From NCBI RefSeq assembly GCF_029784135.1, contig NC_073745.1:110091716-110155715 (forward strand): a stretch of 64,000 bases of DNA, written 5' to 3'. The notes beneath the pieces were generated by a model. The model made no database searches and was not told the origin of the DNA. It saw only the letters and a list, made by a program, of their open reading frames with translations. Both the position numbers and the translations under genes were made by a program. Shown piece after piece: positions 23,293 to 35,020 of the stretch. This DNA comes from Toxorhynchites rutilus septentrionalis. Lineage: Eukaryota; Arthropoda; Insecta; Diptera; Culicidae. Within the stretch, counting starts at the first letter, position 1; each line of letters starts with the position of its first letter.

Positions 23293-24278
23293 TTGAATTT
23301 GAATAAATTTTCTCGATTGTATTGCTTGAAAATTCCAAAAGGAAGTGTTCTAAGTGAAAGAGAAAGGGGAATGGTCGAAGCCTATCGACGAGAAAAGGTG
23401 CCTCTTCCCGAAATTGCCCGTAGACTCAGTAGATCAGATTCGGTGATAAGAAACTTATTGAAGAATCCGAGAAAGTATGCAACAACCAAACGAAAGGCAA
23501 AACGATCAAAGCAGTCGGCGTGGGATGAACGAAGAATTGTGAAATTGGCGTCGAATTCAACAATATCGGTGTCCAAGATCAAATCTGAGCTGGATCTACC
23601 TGTTGCGGATGAGACTATTCGTAAGGTTTTGCACTCCAGCCCCAACATAATTCGATCTAAAATGCACAAGGCTCCGAATCTAACACCAGATCACAAGCAA
23701 AAACGTTTGGATTTTGCAAAAGTGAACATGGCTCGTCAGTGGGACCGGGTAAAGTTTTCGTTATTTCCTGTATTTTTCTCAGCTAAATGTTACAATGCGA
23801 TTACAAATTTATTAGAGCTTATGATTTTTATTTGTTCATCTTCAGGTTATTTTTTCTGAAGAGAAAAAATTAAATTTGGATGGCCCCGATGGATTTACGG
23901 GATATTGGAGAGATTTACGGAAGGAACCAATGTACTTCTCAACACGGAACTTTGGTGGAGGATCTTTGATGATCTGGATCGGATTTTGCGCAAAAGAAAA
24001 GCTCAACCTAGCATTCACATCTTGCAAACTGAGTTCGCCAGACTACATAGAGGTCTTGGAAAGCCCGCAGGCCGGATCTGAATCCTGCAGAAAACATCTT
24101 GGGAATAATCGTGCGACGAATCTACGCCAACGGAAATCAGTATAACAGCATTGCTGAACTAAAACTGGCAATTTCGGCGGCCTGGGAAAAATTTGCGATG
24201 GAAACTATAAAGAACTTGGTCAAAAGCATGCCCAACCGGATTTTCCAAGTTGATCGAGCGTGGCGGAAGACCAACTGA
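23293..24278 (+). pseudogene. Tc1-type transposase with an apparent intron, internally deleted
   Basis: Exon 1 (to 23748) holds a helix-turn-helix region (VLSERERGMVEAYRREKV, PEIARRLSRSDSVIRNLLKN) and a basic linker, ending QWDR. After a 97-bp GT-AG interval, exon 2 (from 23846) reads VIFSEEKKLNLDGPDGF, the first catalytic motif; most relatives have SDEKK, so the first Asp is Glu here. GGGSLMIWIGFCAKEKLNL follows. At about 24060 the frame shifts and the part with the second catalytic Asp is missing; the C-terminal part resumes as RRPDLNPAENILGIIVRRIY and ends at TGA 24276-24278. The start is not certain; the first in-frame homology is around VLSERE (23344). A shorter relative is at 51296-51830. 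No terminal inverted repeats were identified. Confidence 0.8.
23749..23845 (+). other. Putative spliceosomal intron in the transposase gene
   Basis: GTAAAGTT at the left, an A/T-rich middle, and TTTGTTCATCTTCAG at the right. Removing it joins WDR to VIFSEEKK in frame, which is the expected order in this transposase family; reading through gives unrelated residues and a stop at 23857. Confidence 0.65.
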
Positions 24279-24539
24279 CTACTAAAATGCAGAAATTTGT
24301 CAACCTATTGAGTAATACAACGTTCCACACCTTAAAACAGCCAGTGCGTTTTAATCATTTGTGGGAACCGGTTTTTATGAAACAAGCACAAATCATGAAT
24401 TCTTGCTTACACGTTTTTGTTTTTGTTATGGATTTTGGTTTTGAAATACATCTCTTTTGAAATAAAATATATGAAAATGGTCAATTTTTTCCTGGTCCTT
24501 GAGATCTTTGGAAATCGAAGGTGCGTTTATAGAAAGTGG

Positions 24540-25420
24540 GAATAGTGTAGCTATCATCGTCGAAGTGAATGATGTCTGCGAAGCCTCACGGTATCTGAGA
24601 AGCCCCGGGCCCCGATGGTGTCCAGAGCTTCTGGTACAAGAAGCTGACCGTCGCACATCAAAAGATAACTGAACGCTTCAACAAGGTGCTACGTGATCCA
24701 CAAAAGCTTCCTGAACACTCCACCCGTGGCATATCCTTCCTCCTTCCCGAAGACAGCAACACATTGAGTACACGGCAACAAAAGTACAGACCAATAATGT
24801 TCCTATGGAGTTTGTACAAAATACTGAGTAGCATCATAACCGTTAAAGTTTCTGCTCACTGCGAACATCCTCGCAGAGGAGCAAAAAGGGTGCAAGAAAA
24901 ATAGGCATGGCTGCACAGACCAGGCTATCTTCGAAGTGGCCGTAGTCGGACAAGCGGTTTACAACCAGCAGAACCTCAGCATGGCCTGTATCCACTGTAG
25001 CATGACTTATGACTCTATACATCACTCGTTTCTTGTCCGGGTATTTAGGCTCTACACGAATGATCCCTCTGTCGTGGGGTTCCTGTAGCATGCGATGAGA
25101 AAGTAGAGCACATCTCCACACTGCAATGATGGGGAAATTTTTCACAGTCTACAATGCTGCAGATAAAGAGGGGGATATTTCAAGGCGACTCTTTTAGCTC
25201 GCTTTGGTTGTGCTGAAGAAGTGACCCATATTTTTTAATTGGCCGATCTAAGCTGATTCACGTCATCGCCAAGGTGTGGCTAACCGCGTTGTCGAAGAAA
25301 TGAGCAGGAACATCGGCATAGAGATCGGCATTGATAAGTACCGCCGGAGGCTACGAGGTATACGACGACGAGTTGATAAGCGTAGCGAATTCGTAGCGAA
25401 TCTTTAAAAAATCTTGAATT
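24540..25420 (+). pseudogene. Non-LTR retrotransposon reverse transcriptase, decayed
   Basis: EVNDVCEASRYLR, then after a one-base shift APGPDGVQSFWYKKLTVAH, LRDPQKLPEHSTRGISFLLP and KYRPIMF..LYKILSSII, which are the finger and palm motifs of non-LTR reverse transcriptases (PGPDG and YRPI boxes). Beyond a stop at 24902 the remains continue in changing frames: a GCTDQA-like box, a degraded ACIDYKKAYDS region that should carry a catalytic Asp, RGIFQGDSFS near 25170, and an EIGIDK box near 25320. The endonuclease and 3' end are absent. The copy cannot code for an enzyme. The clade cannot be fixed by eye. Confidence 0.75.
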
Positions 25421-27099
25421 CCGACAGCACACCGGGATTCGCCACTCTGGCAAGATGGAGCAGAGAGACAAGCTAATACGTGGTGAACTTATGGCAGATA
25501 CGATCATTTTATCGTGCTGGTGCTGGTCTATCACTGGCGCAGCATCTTTACACACAGCAATTTTCCAGCCAATTATGACGGTCATCGGTTTACTCGGCCA
25601 GCCGGACCACATGTTGAAATGAAATAATAAATTGTAAATAAAATTTAGTATATAGTTGACCATAATCCCGACGGTATCTATTTCTCAGACCATCCGATAC
25701 TTGGGGGATTATTCGAAGTTCAACCTCGAATCTCCCAAAAACTTTCTCTAGTAATAGGGACCGGCACCCAAGCCACCCAAGGCAGTATAATTCCGACAAG
25801 AAACTGCAGGTGTTATGTCTGGCATCAAGTCGTTAACAAAATTCGTCTGATACGCCATCAATCAGGAGAAAATATGGCTGTACATGTCCTGGGAAATGAC
25901 CGTTTCAAGCTGAACTGGATCCGCACGGTTCAGACCGAGCTCTCGATCCTTCACAACCCATTTAACTAACATCTGGAGGAGACCCACGGTCTAGAAATTT
26001 AGTACCGATAGTACCGATCATTAATCTTGAAACTCAAGGAACTGTAGTGGTGAAGGGAGCTCCCCGAAATCGCCTCAATGTTCTCTTTGGAATTGTCCTG
26101 TAGACACTTCTGGAAGCGCTTAGGGTGTTGAACATTGAAAAGGGATCGGCCGACATTCAAAGGTCGTTCGGTCGGTCTCTCTTTTTGGCAACACGAAGGC
26201 CGGAGCAGGTGAAATGCTCTGACTAGGTTTGTCTAGTCAAGAAGTATCATTAGTCTGGAAAGAAAAATTCCGGAGAAATATGAAGTCACGTTAATATATT
26301 TGTATATGTCGTATGTACAATATAAATCTCCGAAGACTATTTTGATTGAAGAATGATGATGATGGCCCACCTCATACCCCTACAAAGGTTTTAGCAGGAC
26401 CATTTATCTTATAGTTAATATTTATTTTCAAACATATCAGGAAGCCAGTATTATAAAAACAAAAACAAAGCGAACTGGCTCTGTTGCAAGCATAAATATC
26501 TATCAATAGAACATTAAAAATAGGCATAAACTGCGAAAAAACAAACAATGTTCCTATCCATATTGACATTGATATAGTCATAGTCTCAACTTCAGGCCCA
26601 AAGTTTTTTCCAAGGCTTGTCAAGAAAATTTCCAACCTGGGAAGATCCTTGACTGATTGGGAAAGAACCCAATATCCAAAAGTTTCAACTTAGAACATAA
26701 AAGAGATCTGCTACAATCAGAAATAATCGATACAGCCATCTGATGAAAGATAGTTTACGACAATTCTGAATGAGCTATCACAATTTCAGTTTCCACTTCA
26801 GACCCTACAAAAATTCCATTGTGTGTCAGTTTTCTGCCAGTGTTCATTATTAACATTAGTCCAGGCCCACCGAACGCGCGCGGGGGTAAAACTTTCGTAG
26901 ACAACGCTCGTTTTTCTTTTTTTTTTTCATAATCTACAATACAATAAAAACACATCATCATCATCATCACTACGAACATGGCAGTTTGAGATACCTGTTT
27001 TTTTAAACTTCAATAATTAGTAAACATCAATAAATTAATTACAAAAAAATCCGAAAACCTGTTTACAAAACAGATTTAACGTGGGAAATACACATTCTC
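25421..27099. other. Stretch with no clear feature
   Basis: 25640-26230 may contain further decayed retroelement DNA, but I cannot identify domains. 26230-27099 is A/T-rich and unremarkable except a (CAT)n run at about 26955-26968. Confidence 0.35.
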
Positions 27100-27574
27100 T
27101 TAAACTCTGCGCATGACCTTATGTTGTAAACGCTGCAATCTCGTTAATTGTGTATTGTTTGCAAGGAACAGGATCGACGAGCAAAAGTCTATATGTGGTG
27201 AGATCAATGATTTATATAACTGAATTTTACTATTTATTGTCAACTCTTTCTTCAAACGACACAAAACGCCGTACTTTTTTGGCAATCTTCTTGATAACAT
27301 TATTAATATGAGACTTAAAAGTTAAATTGTCACCATTGATAACTCCTAAGTATTTGATTTCTTTCACGCGTTCTATTGTCTCACCATCTATTTTAAAATT
27401 AATGTCAATACTGGAATTTGCCGAAGAAATTAGCATGTATTTTGTTTTGCCAACATTCAGTTTCAATTGTTTGAATTTAAGCCACTGAGCCAGAGAATGC
27501 AAATCTTCGTTTATGTGTTCCTCGATTTCATTTATATCCTGGCTCTGTAAAAGAATGGACAGTAGCAAAATTTG
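27100..27574 (-). pseudogene. Non-LTR retrotransposon reverse transcriptase, C-terminal part
   Basis: The minus strand reads DINEIEEHINEDLHSLAQWL, LKLNVGKTKYMLISS, EIKYLGVINGDNLTFKSHIN, then after a frameshift KYGVLCRLKKELTINSKIQL and ISPHIDFCSSILFLANN. This is the thumb and C-terminal region of jockey-like LINE reverse transcriptases (LNVGKTK and KYLGV boxes follow the catalytic YADD). The YADD box itself is missing because the upstream part is replaced by an insertion or deletion at 27575. With the endonuclease at 28166-28712 it forms one decayed minus-strand element. Confidence 0.8.
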
Positions 27575-27584
27575 AATACATGTG

Positions 27585-28158
27585 ATCTATTAGAGTTCTA
27601 CTACAGCAAAACTAGCGTTGGCAGAAAACATGTCATCTGATGCCATTTCCTGTGCATGAGAGTCAAATGCGCAAATAATGAGCTATTTCAAAAGCTTAAA
27701 AATGGTTTGTATGTATGCGAGCAGACATCTCTTTCTGTTTTCTTTTCTCTTTTCATTTGGGATTGTGCAAAAAAAAAGTCCATACGACGTCAATGGGGAT
27801 CGAACCAAGGCCGGCTGAAATGCAAAGTTACTTTACATGACCACGCTATCCATATAGCTGCCAGCGCTATTGTAAAGAAGTGTGATAATATTACACCTCA
27901 TCATAAAATGAAGTTGGAAGGTGTTTTCTTAGACGATAAAGAAGAACATGAACGAGAATATATCTTTCTCTGTCTGGGCCGTGTATTTGGCAAACTATAC
28001 GAAAAGCTTTCATATGCTTTCATTTAAATGTGTCACCTGTTTCGCTCCCTCATATATGCTCTACCATATATATTATACAAATGATATATATGTATTGGGG
28101 AGTAGAACATTTTATGTTATCTTTCAGCTCATTTAATATAATAAATCGGGACGCCAGA
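27585..28158 (-). mobile_element. Insertion splitting the LINE, with a tRNA-like promoter head
   Basis: Between the endonuclease and reverse-transcriptase pieces. On the minus strand 27880-27775 holds a possible box A (TGGATAGCGTGGTCATG) and a clear box B (GGTTCGATCCCC), followed by a T run, as in tRNA-derived SINEs. ACATGTG flanks both sides (27578-27584 and 28159-28165), a possible 7-bp target duplication. However, much coding sequence is also missing at this point, so a deletion has occurred as well. The 123-codon plus-strand frame across it is not credible as a gene. Confidence 0.5.
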
Positions 28159-28165
28159 ACATGTG

Positions 28166-28712
28166 CTAAAAATTAACTTTGGGTGTAGCTTCGTTAAGAG
28201 ATTGTTTTAAATTAAAGTAATGTGATAATTGTTTCAAATGATTCGAATTTCGCACATTAAGCCACTCAATGTTGAAGTCACCAGCAATTATCTTTAACTT
28301 ACCGCAATCAACAAAGTTTTCCCATCAGTTTTCTAAAATTTCTAGAAAGCGCTGGTCACTAGAACTGGGGAAATGATATAAAATTCAATTATTTCCCATC
28401 TGCATGCCTCTTTCAACTGTAATAGTCAAGAACCAATTATTTTCAACAGCTTCGTTTAACCGAATGTTAAATTTAATTGATTCTTTTGCATAAATTGCAA
28501 CACCTCCAGTGTGTTTGGGGTGCAACAAGCAAAAAGCAACTTTATAACCAGGAATGTTATCATATGATTCTTCATCAATTATGTGAATTTCAGAAAGAAA
28601 AAGCATCTGAGGACGCATGTTTTCTGCAAGATATCGCATTTCTGCGTAGTTTGTAGGAAGCCCAGCAATATTCAGATAAATTATTGCTAACTTCTTCTCA
28701 CATATTTCGATT
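28166..28712 (-). pseudogene. Non-LTR retrotransposon endonuclease domain
   Basis: The minus strand reads IIYLNIAGLPTNYAEMRYLA, LFLSEIHIIDEESYDNIPGY, HPKHTGGVAIYAKESIKFNI, then after a stop near 28385 LKIIAGDFNIEWLN. These are the N-terminal AP-endonuclease motifs of LINE ORF2: the initial N, the SE(I/T) glutamate, GGVAIY, and the GDFN box that binds metal. The enzyme would nick target DNA to prime reverse transcription. The SDH box is not visible and the frame is interrupted, so the copy is dead. Confidence 0.8.
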
Positions 28713-30068
28713 CGATTATCAAAGATGACTTCAGGAATGGGACTTCAGCGAATTTTCTAAGTTTTATGAGAAAACAAATAAATCTACAGATCGACGGATA
28801 ATGCCATAGATCTGGCACCTCTGGTTGCAGCTCCTCGTCTGCGACTTTCTTGGAGCGTCCAGACAACGACTCCCGGCAGCCAGCCAGAACCGGTGGGGTT
28901 CGGAATTGATAGACAAGGAGAAGAAACGAGCGAGTGTAGCCGTGTGTAGAGTGATAAGATAAGAGGTGTGCCCCAAACACTTCCCGAGAGCGCTACCTAC
29001 CGAGCGATTCGTATTCGATTACACTCACATGGGGCACTGTGGATATCACAGGCGATAAAAAACAAACCCAAACGACACAACAATGGCTGAACAGAAGTGT
29101 CATTTTATTGAGTTTGATTTATGGGCCGTGGATTAAATTTGATCGATTCGATGTTTTGTTTGTTTGGCTGTTCGTGTTGATTTTGCGTGGCGTGAGTGGC
29201 GTGTGTATGTTTTTTTTTGGGGAAATATGAAGTGCCCATCGAGGGTGGTGCTCCAAGTTCAACGAAAACACGATGGTGCTTGAAGCGAGAGACCACCCCG
29301 CAAACCAACCGCTCTGATATCAGGCATTTTAATAGGACGCGACGAAAGCTGAATGGTATCCCGAAAATTTATTAGGTGGGATTTGGTCCGATATCAACTA
29401 TGGATGAATATTTGAGTAAGAATTTCCCATTATCGCTGCCAAACGGCCTCAAAATGGGTCAGCTTGGTTTTGGTTCGATTGCCACTTCAGCGGATAAAAA
29501 GTAATGCAACAAAATCCTTCGCACAACACACTGCAAACCAGTCTTCCATGTTTCACAAAAAACACTGCGTCCGGAATAAACATGTCCACGCTGCTGTTCA
29601 CAGTTTTGTGTTTGAGTATAAACATGATTTTTTCGTACCTATGTTAGAAAATGTGACATGTTTGTATTCGTGGTATGTTTGGACATACGATGTTTAATCC
29701 CAATGTTTCACATGATGTTCGAACATGGTGTACAGTTTCTCTTGCATTTTCACCTCAAGCACCGGCAGTGCGTAGAGTAGAAGAAGCGAATCGGACACCA
29801 CACCACCACCACTCAACGCGTGGTGTGTTGGTATGTTGACATGGAAAAAATGCTTTCCTTTCATGACAATGGATGCTTCGTCTAAAATATTGGGCAAATA
29901 AAATAAACCTCTTTTTCTGTTCTGAACAAAATGAACATCGATTGAAATGAGAGTTTTTCACATTTGATATCATTATTTAGTGCACGCATCAATTTATATA
30001 TTGAATTCATGTAACATTCGCTATTATTAGCTATTTGAACAAGTACTAAAATTGAATTATTCAGCAGT
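28713..30068. other. Non-repetitive-looking stretch, no supported gene
   Basis: 28760-29330 is G/C-balanced and might be unique host DNA. Overlapping short frames on both strands, no domain. The rest is A/T-rich. Confidence 0.35.
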
Positions 30069-30106
30069 GACATGTTAGGCGTGACGCTAACTACTCGACC
30101 ACAGGA
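30069..30106 (-). mobile_element. Isolated head of the Feilai-like SINE
   Basis: The minus strand matches the box A region of the two full copies (TGGTCGAGTAGTTAGCGTCA and CTAACATG), then homology stops before box B. A promoter-only relic of about 40 bp. Confidence 0.6.
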
Positions 30107-30540
30107 GCAACTATTTTGGCTGGATCTTTGAATACAAATGGCCAATACTGCTTGTTCGCGACGATCGCGACCCGAGCTATAAAACGAGCGGAGAAGAGGA
30201 GAAAAAGGATGATGCGATCGCATGCACACATAGCATATGTAGTGCAGTGTAAGTGTAGCTTTTAGTTTTTTCCTTCATTCAGTTTGTGATAACTTCGTGA
30301 AATTAATGGTGTGGTTTAGCCGCTGAAATTTCTCTGCTGGTTCTGCTGTGTGCCGCTGAAGGTTGCATCTAAAACTAATTTTTGGGTATTTATTTTTTTG
30401 GTCAGCATTTGTACGACGTCGCCCGCTATGCAGTCGGCTCCCCAGACTTTGATTGCCAACATGCACGCAAAAAAATAGAAAGCTTCTTTCTATTCAGAGA
30501 ATGTTTTCTTAGAACGAAACCAAGGATTATTTAATCAGAC
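30107..30540. other. No feature recognised
   Basis: Short frames only. Confidence 0.35.
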
Positions 30541-30800
30541 TTGCAAAATGTGCATGAACGATCTTTAAACTTTTACTTAGTCGCGGCAATACATACACAC
30601 ACTCTTTACAGATACACGGGCCGAAGGTTGTGCAGTCCACTGATGATTCAACAAGAGCCAAAGGTTGTACCGCTCATGACAACTCTACACGAGCTGATGA
30701 TTGCGCCGGCTAGTGATCATTCTATCCTGGATTCCTCGAGTCGAAAAAGACGCACCACGCTAGATATGGGGTGCAGACTAGGGGGTCGTTTCTGATTAAC
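30541..30800 (+). repeat. Possible retroelement UTR with a degenerate ~47-bp repeat
   Basis: GCCGAAGGTTGTGCAGTCCA and GCCAAAGGTTGTACCGCTCA start two imperfect units (about 30619 and 30657), each followed by CTGATGATTC/CATGACAACTC and an ACAAGAGC/ACACGAGC end; a third partial unit follows. The 84-codon frame across it is probably not a gene. Confidence 0.4.
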
Positions 30801-33252
30801 GGTCAGCTGCATCCCAATAGGAAGTATCCCATGTCGGGCACACGTACAGAGCACTGAAGACTGCAACATCCCAATTATGAGAACACTTGTAATACTAACC
30901 TCGAGCCAACCGCGAGTAATCGGTTTCATATTACTAACATAGTTGTAAGCAAACATTGTCAAAATATTGAACTCCCGGCCCCGTTAGGATGACGCCATTT
31001 GAGCCTTAATAAAATATATATTTTGGTGCATGAACTCATAGCCTCTTAGTTCGTGCAATTTTTGAAATGCGAACTAAATTTCAAGTTCGTTTCTGTGAAA
31101 AAGTATTCTACGAAGAAATGTTTTGGGATGAATAAATTCTTTCCGTGTATGAAAAGAAACGAAACGAAAGCAATGAATACTGCGACATCGGGTGATATGT
31201 TTGTACATGATGTTCTTGAATTATAAACATCGTGTTTGTTTTCAAATGTTTATGTTTGTGTATCATTGTTCGTGTTTGGGATAGACATTCAACACTAGCG
31301 AAAATCATGTTCGAATTCAAACAAGAACATGGAATTTTCACATCGCGTGGACATGTGTAAGTGTTTTTCGGAAGACTGCTGCAAACTATATTTTTTTCGC
31401 GTAACCACCTAATGGGTAAGATATGGAGGCGATTGAATCAATTACCGTGATTATTCGGATCAACACTTGGTCAGATGCTTGGAACGGTAGCGATAAGTTC
31501 GCGCATTCGCGATAATGGCGCGCATAATAGAGCAATCAAGGGTATGGTGTACAATTACAGTTATTTCTGTCATCGAAGATGTTCCATCTCGCCCGTGTGT
31601 CCACATTTTTCCCGTCCATCCCGTATACAAACATTCCTCCATCGTCGAAGCGGTTCAATCAGCATATGGTAGCAGCTCAGCAGCTCGGAGATAGGGAGGA
31701 AACGCGACACTGACTGTCACATAAACGTCCATAAACGTAATTTATGTACCGAAACACTCAATTAGGCGTACGCTCATATAAAAATAAAACGCCAGTAATC
31801 GTCCTCTAACATCATCGTCATCATCAGCAGCAGCAGCAGCAGCAACACCATCATCATTGATGATAATTTAAGTGTTACTGTCTGACTGGCTGGCGGATGC
31901 TGCAAAGATTATGTACTTGACTTCTCTAGTAATAGACTAGATATGCAGAGTTGATTCTTTTATATCTGTTTTCGGGGGAATTATGAGGCGAGCAATTTGT
32001 GCGCACGCTCTCACACTCATCCTCACCCAGTCGCACAACGATGAGTTTTGAGTGGAATGGATGTCGTTTTCTTGCTTTTATGGCAAAGTTATGCTGTTGG
32101 GATTCCTTCACGGTTTCTCACGCTTTATAGCCAATGTCATAATGTCAAGTTTTGATTGGAGCAATTAATGTGACAGGATTTGACTGACGCTTATGATTTA
32201 TGGTGATTTTGTTTTTTTTTTTTTTCGAACGATTGTATTAAATCTGGTCAGGTACGTATGTTCCAATGTACATTTATGTATTTTATATAAAAATACACTT
32301 TGGGAGACTCTGTCAGATTTTCGTCTGTTGAATCAATTGCAAACATGAATGATGTTCACAGTCTAAAAGGAAAATAACTGTTCATTTGATTATTTACTAC
32401 AAATCTTCGATATTTTCCATTTATACAATAGGTATCTTTGGGAGCTGGGACCGGCACTAATATTGTGCAAGCGCTCCTGATGCGGGTTGAATGGAAAGCG
32501 CAGCGAAATAAAATCGGGGCTCAACGTGTTAATAAATGTCGATAATGAACCTCCGATAACGCGAATCGCTTCGGATAAATAGATAATAAACGAAAAAAAG
32601 AATTAGCATTATTAATACCGAATACCGTTTACTCGTACAAACTATGGTTACGATGAGCCTTTATCGAGCATGGGTCGTGAGTTCAACCGATGAAGTTGTT
32701 TCGTAGATTTCGGGTTGCCTCGTGCATTACTCAAGAAACGTTACACTTCCGCAATTACAGACACTGCTATTAGTAACTAATTTTTTTTTTCTCTCAATAT
32801 ATATGTAGGTTATCATAAGTGTTTTTAGTTTAGTTTAGTCATCATTAGGGCTATAATTGTTACCCATTGATATGAATAAATAAATGAATGTTCACCTGAG
32901 AGTTTATTTATGTTGGCCATGATATCATTTCTCATTTAGTTCTAGGGAAACTTTGGCAGGGATCCCATTATATTGTTTACGTATAATTTTTATTCTGATG
33001 AAGTGAAAAGTACAACATCAGGAAAGATAAGGATCATTTCAGTAAAATCAGACAAAATTGAGTGTTTATCAAGATATAAGGAAACGTGCCGAAAAGTTTG
33101 GGTAATCCAGGAAAATCAGGAAGGTTGTCATTTCTGGTTCAGAATTAAAAAAAAACACGTTTATGAGAAAATATAATGTAAAAAAATTAAAATTAAAATA
33201 ACAATAACCAATATAAAATAATCGATGAATGCTACTACCAAGGAACTGAGCG
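30801..33252. other. A/T-rich to balanced stretch, no supported gene
   Basis: Contains a (CAG)6 run at about 31825-31843 and a poly-T at 32213-32226. No transposon end, domain or RNA gene recognised. Possibly host intergenic DNA. Confidence 0.4.
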
Positions 33253-34500
33253 ATGTGTATGAAAATGTGTATCGAAAATCTGAAGACGGAGATAAAAGAC
33301 AGCTTGATTGCTGAATTGCGAGTGGAGATACAAGGAGGCTTCAATAAAATTTCTTCGGAGGTATTGTTCCCCTTGCCTTGCCGTTTTCAATTTGACAATC
33401 AATTAACACCGAAGAGAGCCCGCGACGAAGACCCCGAACGACTTGAACGGTCACCGAAAATGTTTCGTGGTACGAGTTTGATGGCGAACAGAGCAACTGT
33501 CGTAGCCACCGAAAGATCGGATAATAGATTTTGGTTTTTTTATCCCTTTTGTTTTTATTTTAGGCTCATTAGCATTTTAGCTGTAACAGAGCCGAATTTG
33601 AATCGTGTATCATATCTATAACTAGCACATTATCATATCTATAATTAGCACATTACACAGTAGCCATTTAGGCGTAAGAGTTTTCCTTCTGTTCTTCCAT
33701 TATCCAGTTAGACCGGACAGCGGAGAAAGTTGATTGATCATTGTTGAGTTATTTATAGAACAGCAGCCCGATGTGTCTTGCAGAGCAGAGCAGTTGTATG
33801 GATCTTATTTCGACCGAGGATCGATCCCCATCGCTGATGATTGTTGCATGGACGAACGCGCAAACAATGTGTCTACGGAAACCCCCAGATTTTGGTTGTA
33901 CCTTTCAAAAATTTACCCGAAGTTTCTGAAGCGGAGATCCAAAACTTCGCCGAAGAATGTCTGCAGACGGATAATGTAGTGGCGAAATCGCTTATTCCCG
34001 GGGGACGACCGTCAACCACGTTGACGTTTGTGTCGCTTAAGGTGGGTATCAACCAAAACTTGAGGATGAAGTCAATGGACCCCTCCACTTGGCCGCAAGG
34101 AATTGAATCTCGCGAATTCGAGGACAATGGCACCTCCATGCGGCATTTTTGGAAACCTGTGCCAATGGCTATTGGCTGACCTGGGACGTAACGTCGACGT
34201 AACAACTCTGCCACTCTCAATCAGTACTCGTGATTACTTGACCGTTTATTATCAGAACGTTCGTGGTTTTAGGACTAAAACGAACGCTTTGCTTCACTCG
34301 TTGCTCTCCTGTGATTTCGACGTTGTAGTTTTCCCCGAAACGTGGTTTCATACCGACATTGTGAACACCGAGTTAGTAGCTAACTATGCAATCTATCGTT
34401 GTGGTCGGAATTCTCGCATCAGCTCATTTCAACGCGGTGGCGGTGGTTTGGTTTCCCATGATTTTTACTATTCTACTAGTCGAGCCCTTTCGTTTAATAT
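33253..34500 (+). pseudogene. Non-LTR retrotransposon ORF1 and start of the ORF2 endonuclease
   Basis: ORF1 begins near 33253 (IENLKTEIKDSLIAELRVEI, TPKRARDEDPERLERSPK) and is interrupted at 33537-33886 by a SINE. It continues with FWLYLSK, then after a one-base shift PEVSEAEIQNFAEECLQTD, TLTFVSLKVGI, DPSTWPQGI and FEDNG. ORF2 follows from about 34210: YLTVYYQNVRGFRTKTNALL, FDVVVFPETWF, YRCGRNSRISSFQRGGGGLV, the start of the AP-endonuclease domain with its N and E residues. The element breaks off near 34490, where another repeat family begins; the reverse transcriptase is missing. ORF1 is an RNA-binding chaperone in these elements. Jockey or CR1-like; not resolved. Confidence 0.8.
33537..33886 (-). 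mobile_element. tRNA-derived SINE-B, full length, inside LINE ORF1
   Basis: 350 bp flanked by 11-bp direct repeats AGATTTTGGTT (33526-33536 and 33887-33897). On the minus strand the head has a box A-like TAGACACATTGTTTGCGC and a box B GGGATCGATCC; the 3' part reads TAAATGGCTACTGTGTAATG, GGCTCTGTTACAGC, CTAAAATGCTAATGAGCC, then GGGATAAAAAAA. Removing the SINE and one repeat restores the LINE reading frame SDNRFWLYLSK. Confidence 0.88.
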
Positions 34501-34595
34501 CCATATTGATGTGATTTTGAAAAAAAAATTGTGGTAGAGACCATTTTGGATTTGCATTTTTCATAAATAGCCGTGTTCTACTAATGATGCCTGTT
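34478..34595 (+). repeat. Repeat family W, fragment
   Basis: GAGCCCTTTCGTTTAATATC, CATATTGATGTGATTTTG and CCATTTTGGATTTGCATTTT match units at 35425-35540, 35545-35635 and 36405-36442. The LINE ends here. Confidence 0.65.
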
Positions 34596-34972
34596 GACTG
34601 TCCTATTGGACAGCACGTACCCTCTTAGAATGTCATTGACGCAGCCACTGATCCGGAATGTCAGAGCTGCCGGCTGTCACTAGTTGTGAGTAAACAAAAC
34701 AAAACAAAGAAAAAAGGAGAAAAGTGATTCAAGAAAACATAATTCGATTGTGAATTCCTAGAAATATTTGCTGCTTAATTTATTATATGTTCTTACTTGC
34801 TACTTAATTAATAAGTAGCTTTCTTAAGAGTAAGATTCTTAAAAAGCGAGGTGAGTTTCTATTGAATATATAATAACTTAAAACTAATTGAAAACTACTT
34901 CCTAGATCCTATAATTATATTCAAAGTTTAGACACATAATTTAACCTAATTGAACGTAATGGCATTCGTTCG

Positions 34973-35020
34973 CTGGCTTACCAATTCAATTTCTAATGCT
35001 AAATTGAATTGGTAAGCCAG
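34973..35020. repeat. Perfect 20-bp inverted repeat, 8-nt loop
   Basis: CTGGCTTACCAATTCAATTT at 34973-34992 and its exact inverse at 35001-35020, loop CTAATGCT. It is not followed by a T run, so not a simple terminator. Confidence 0.95.

Noticed and set aside
27770..27880. Functional tRNA gene
   Set aside because: Box A and box B are present, but no acceptor stem pairs; it is a SINE head. The same goes for the heads at 18.4, 49.3 and 55.0 kb.
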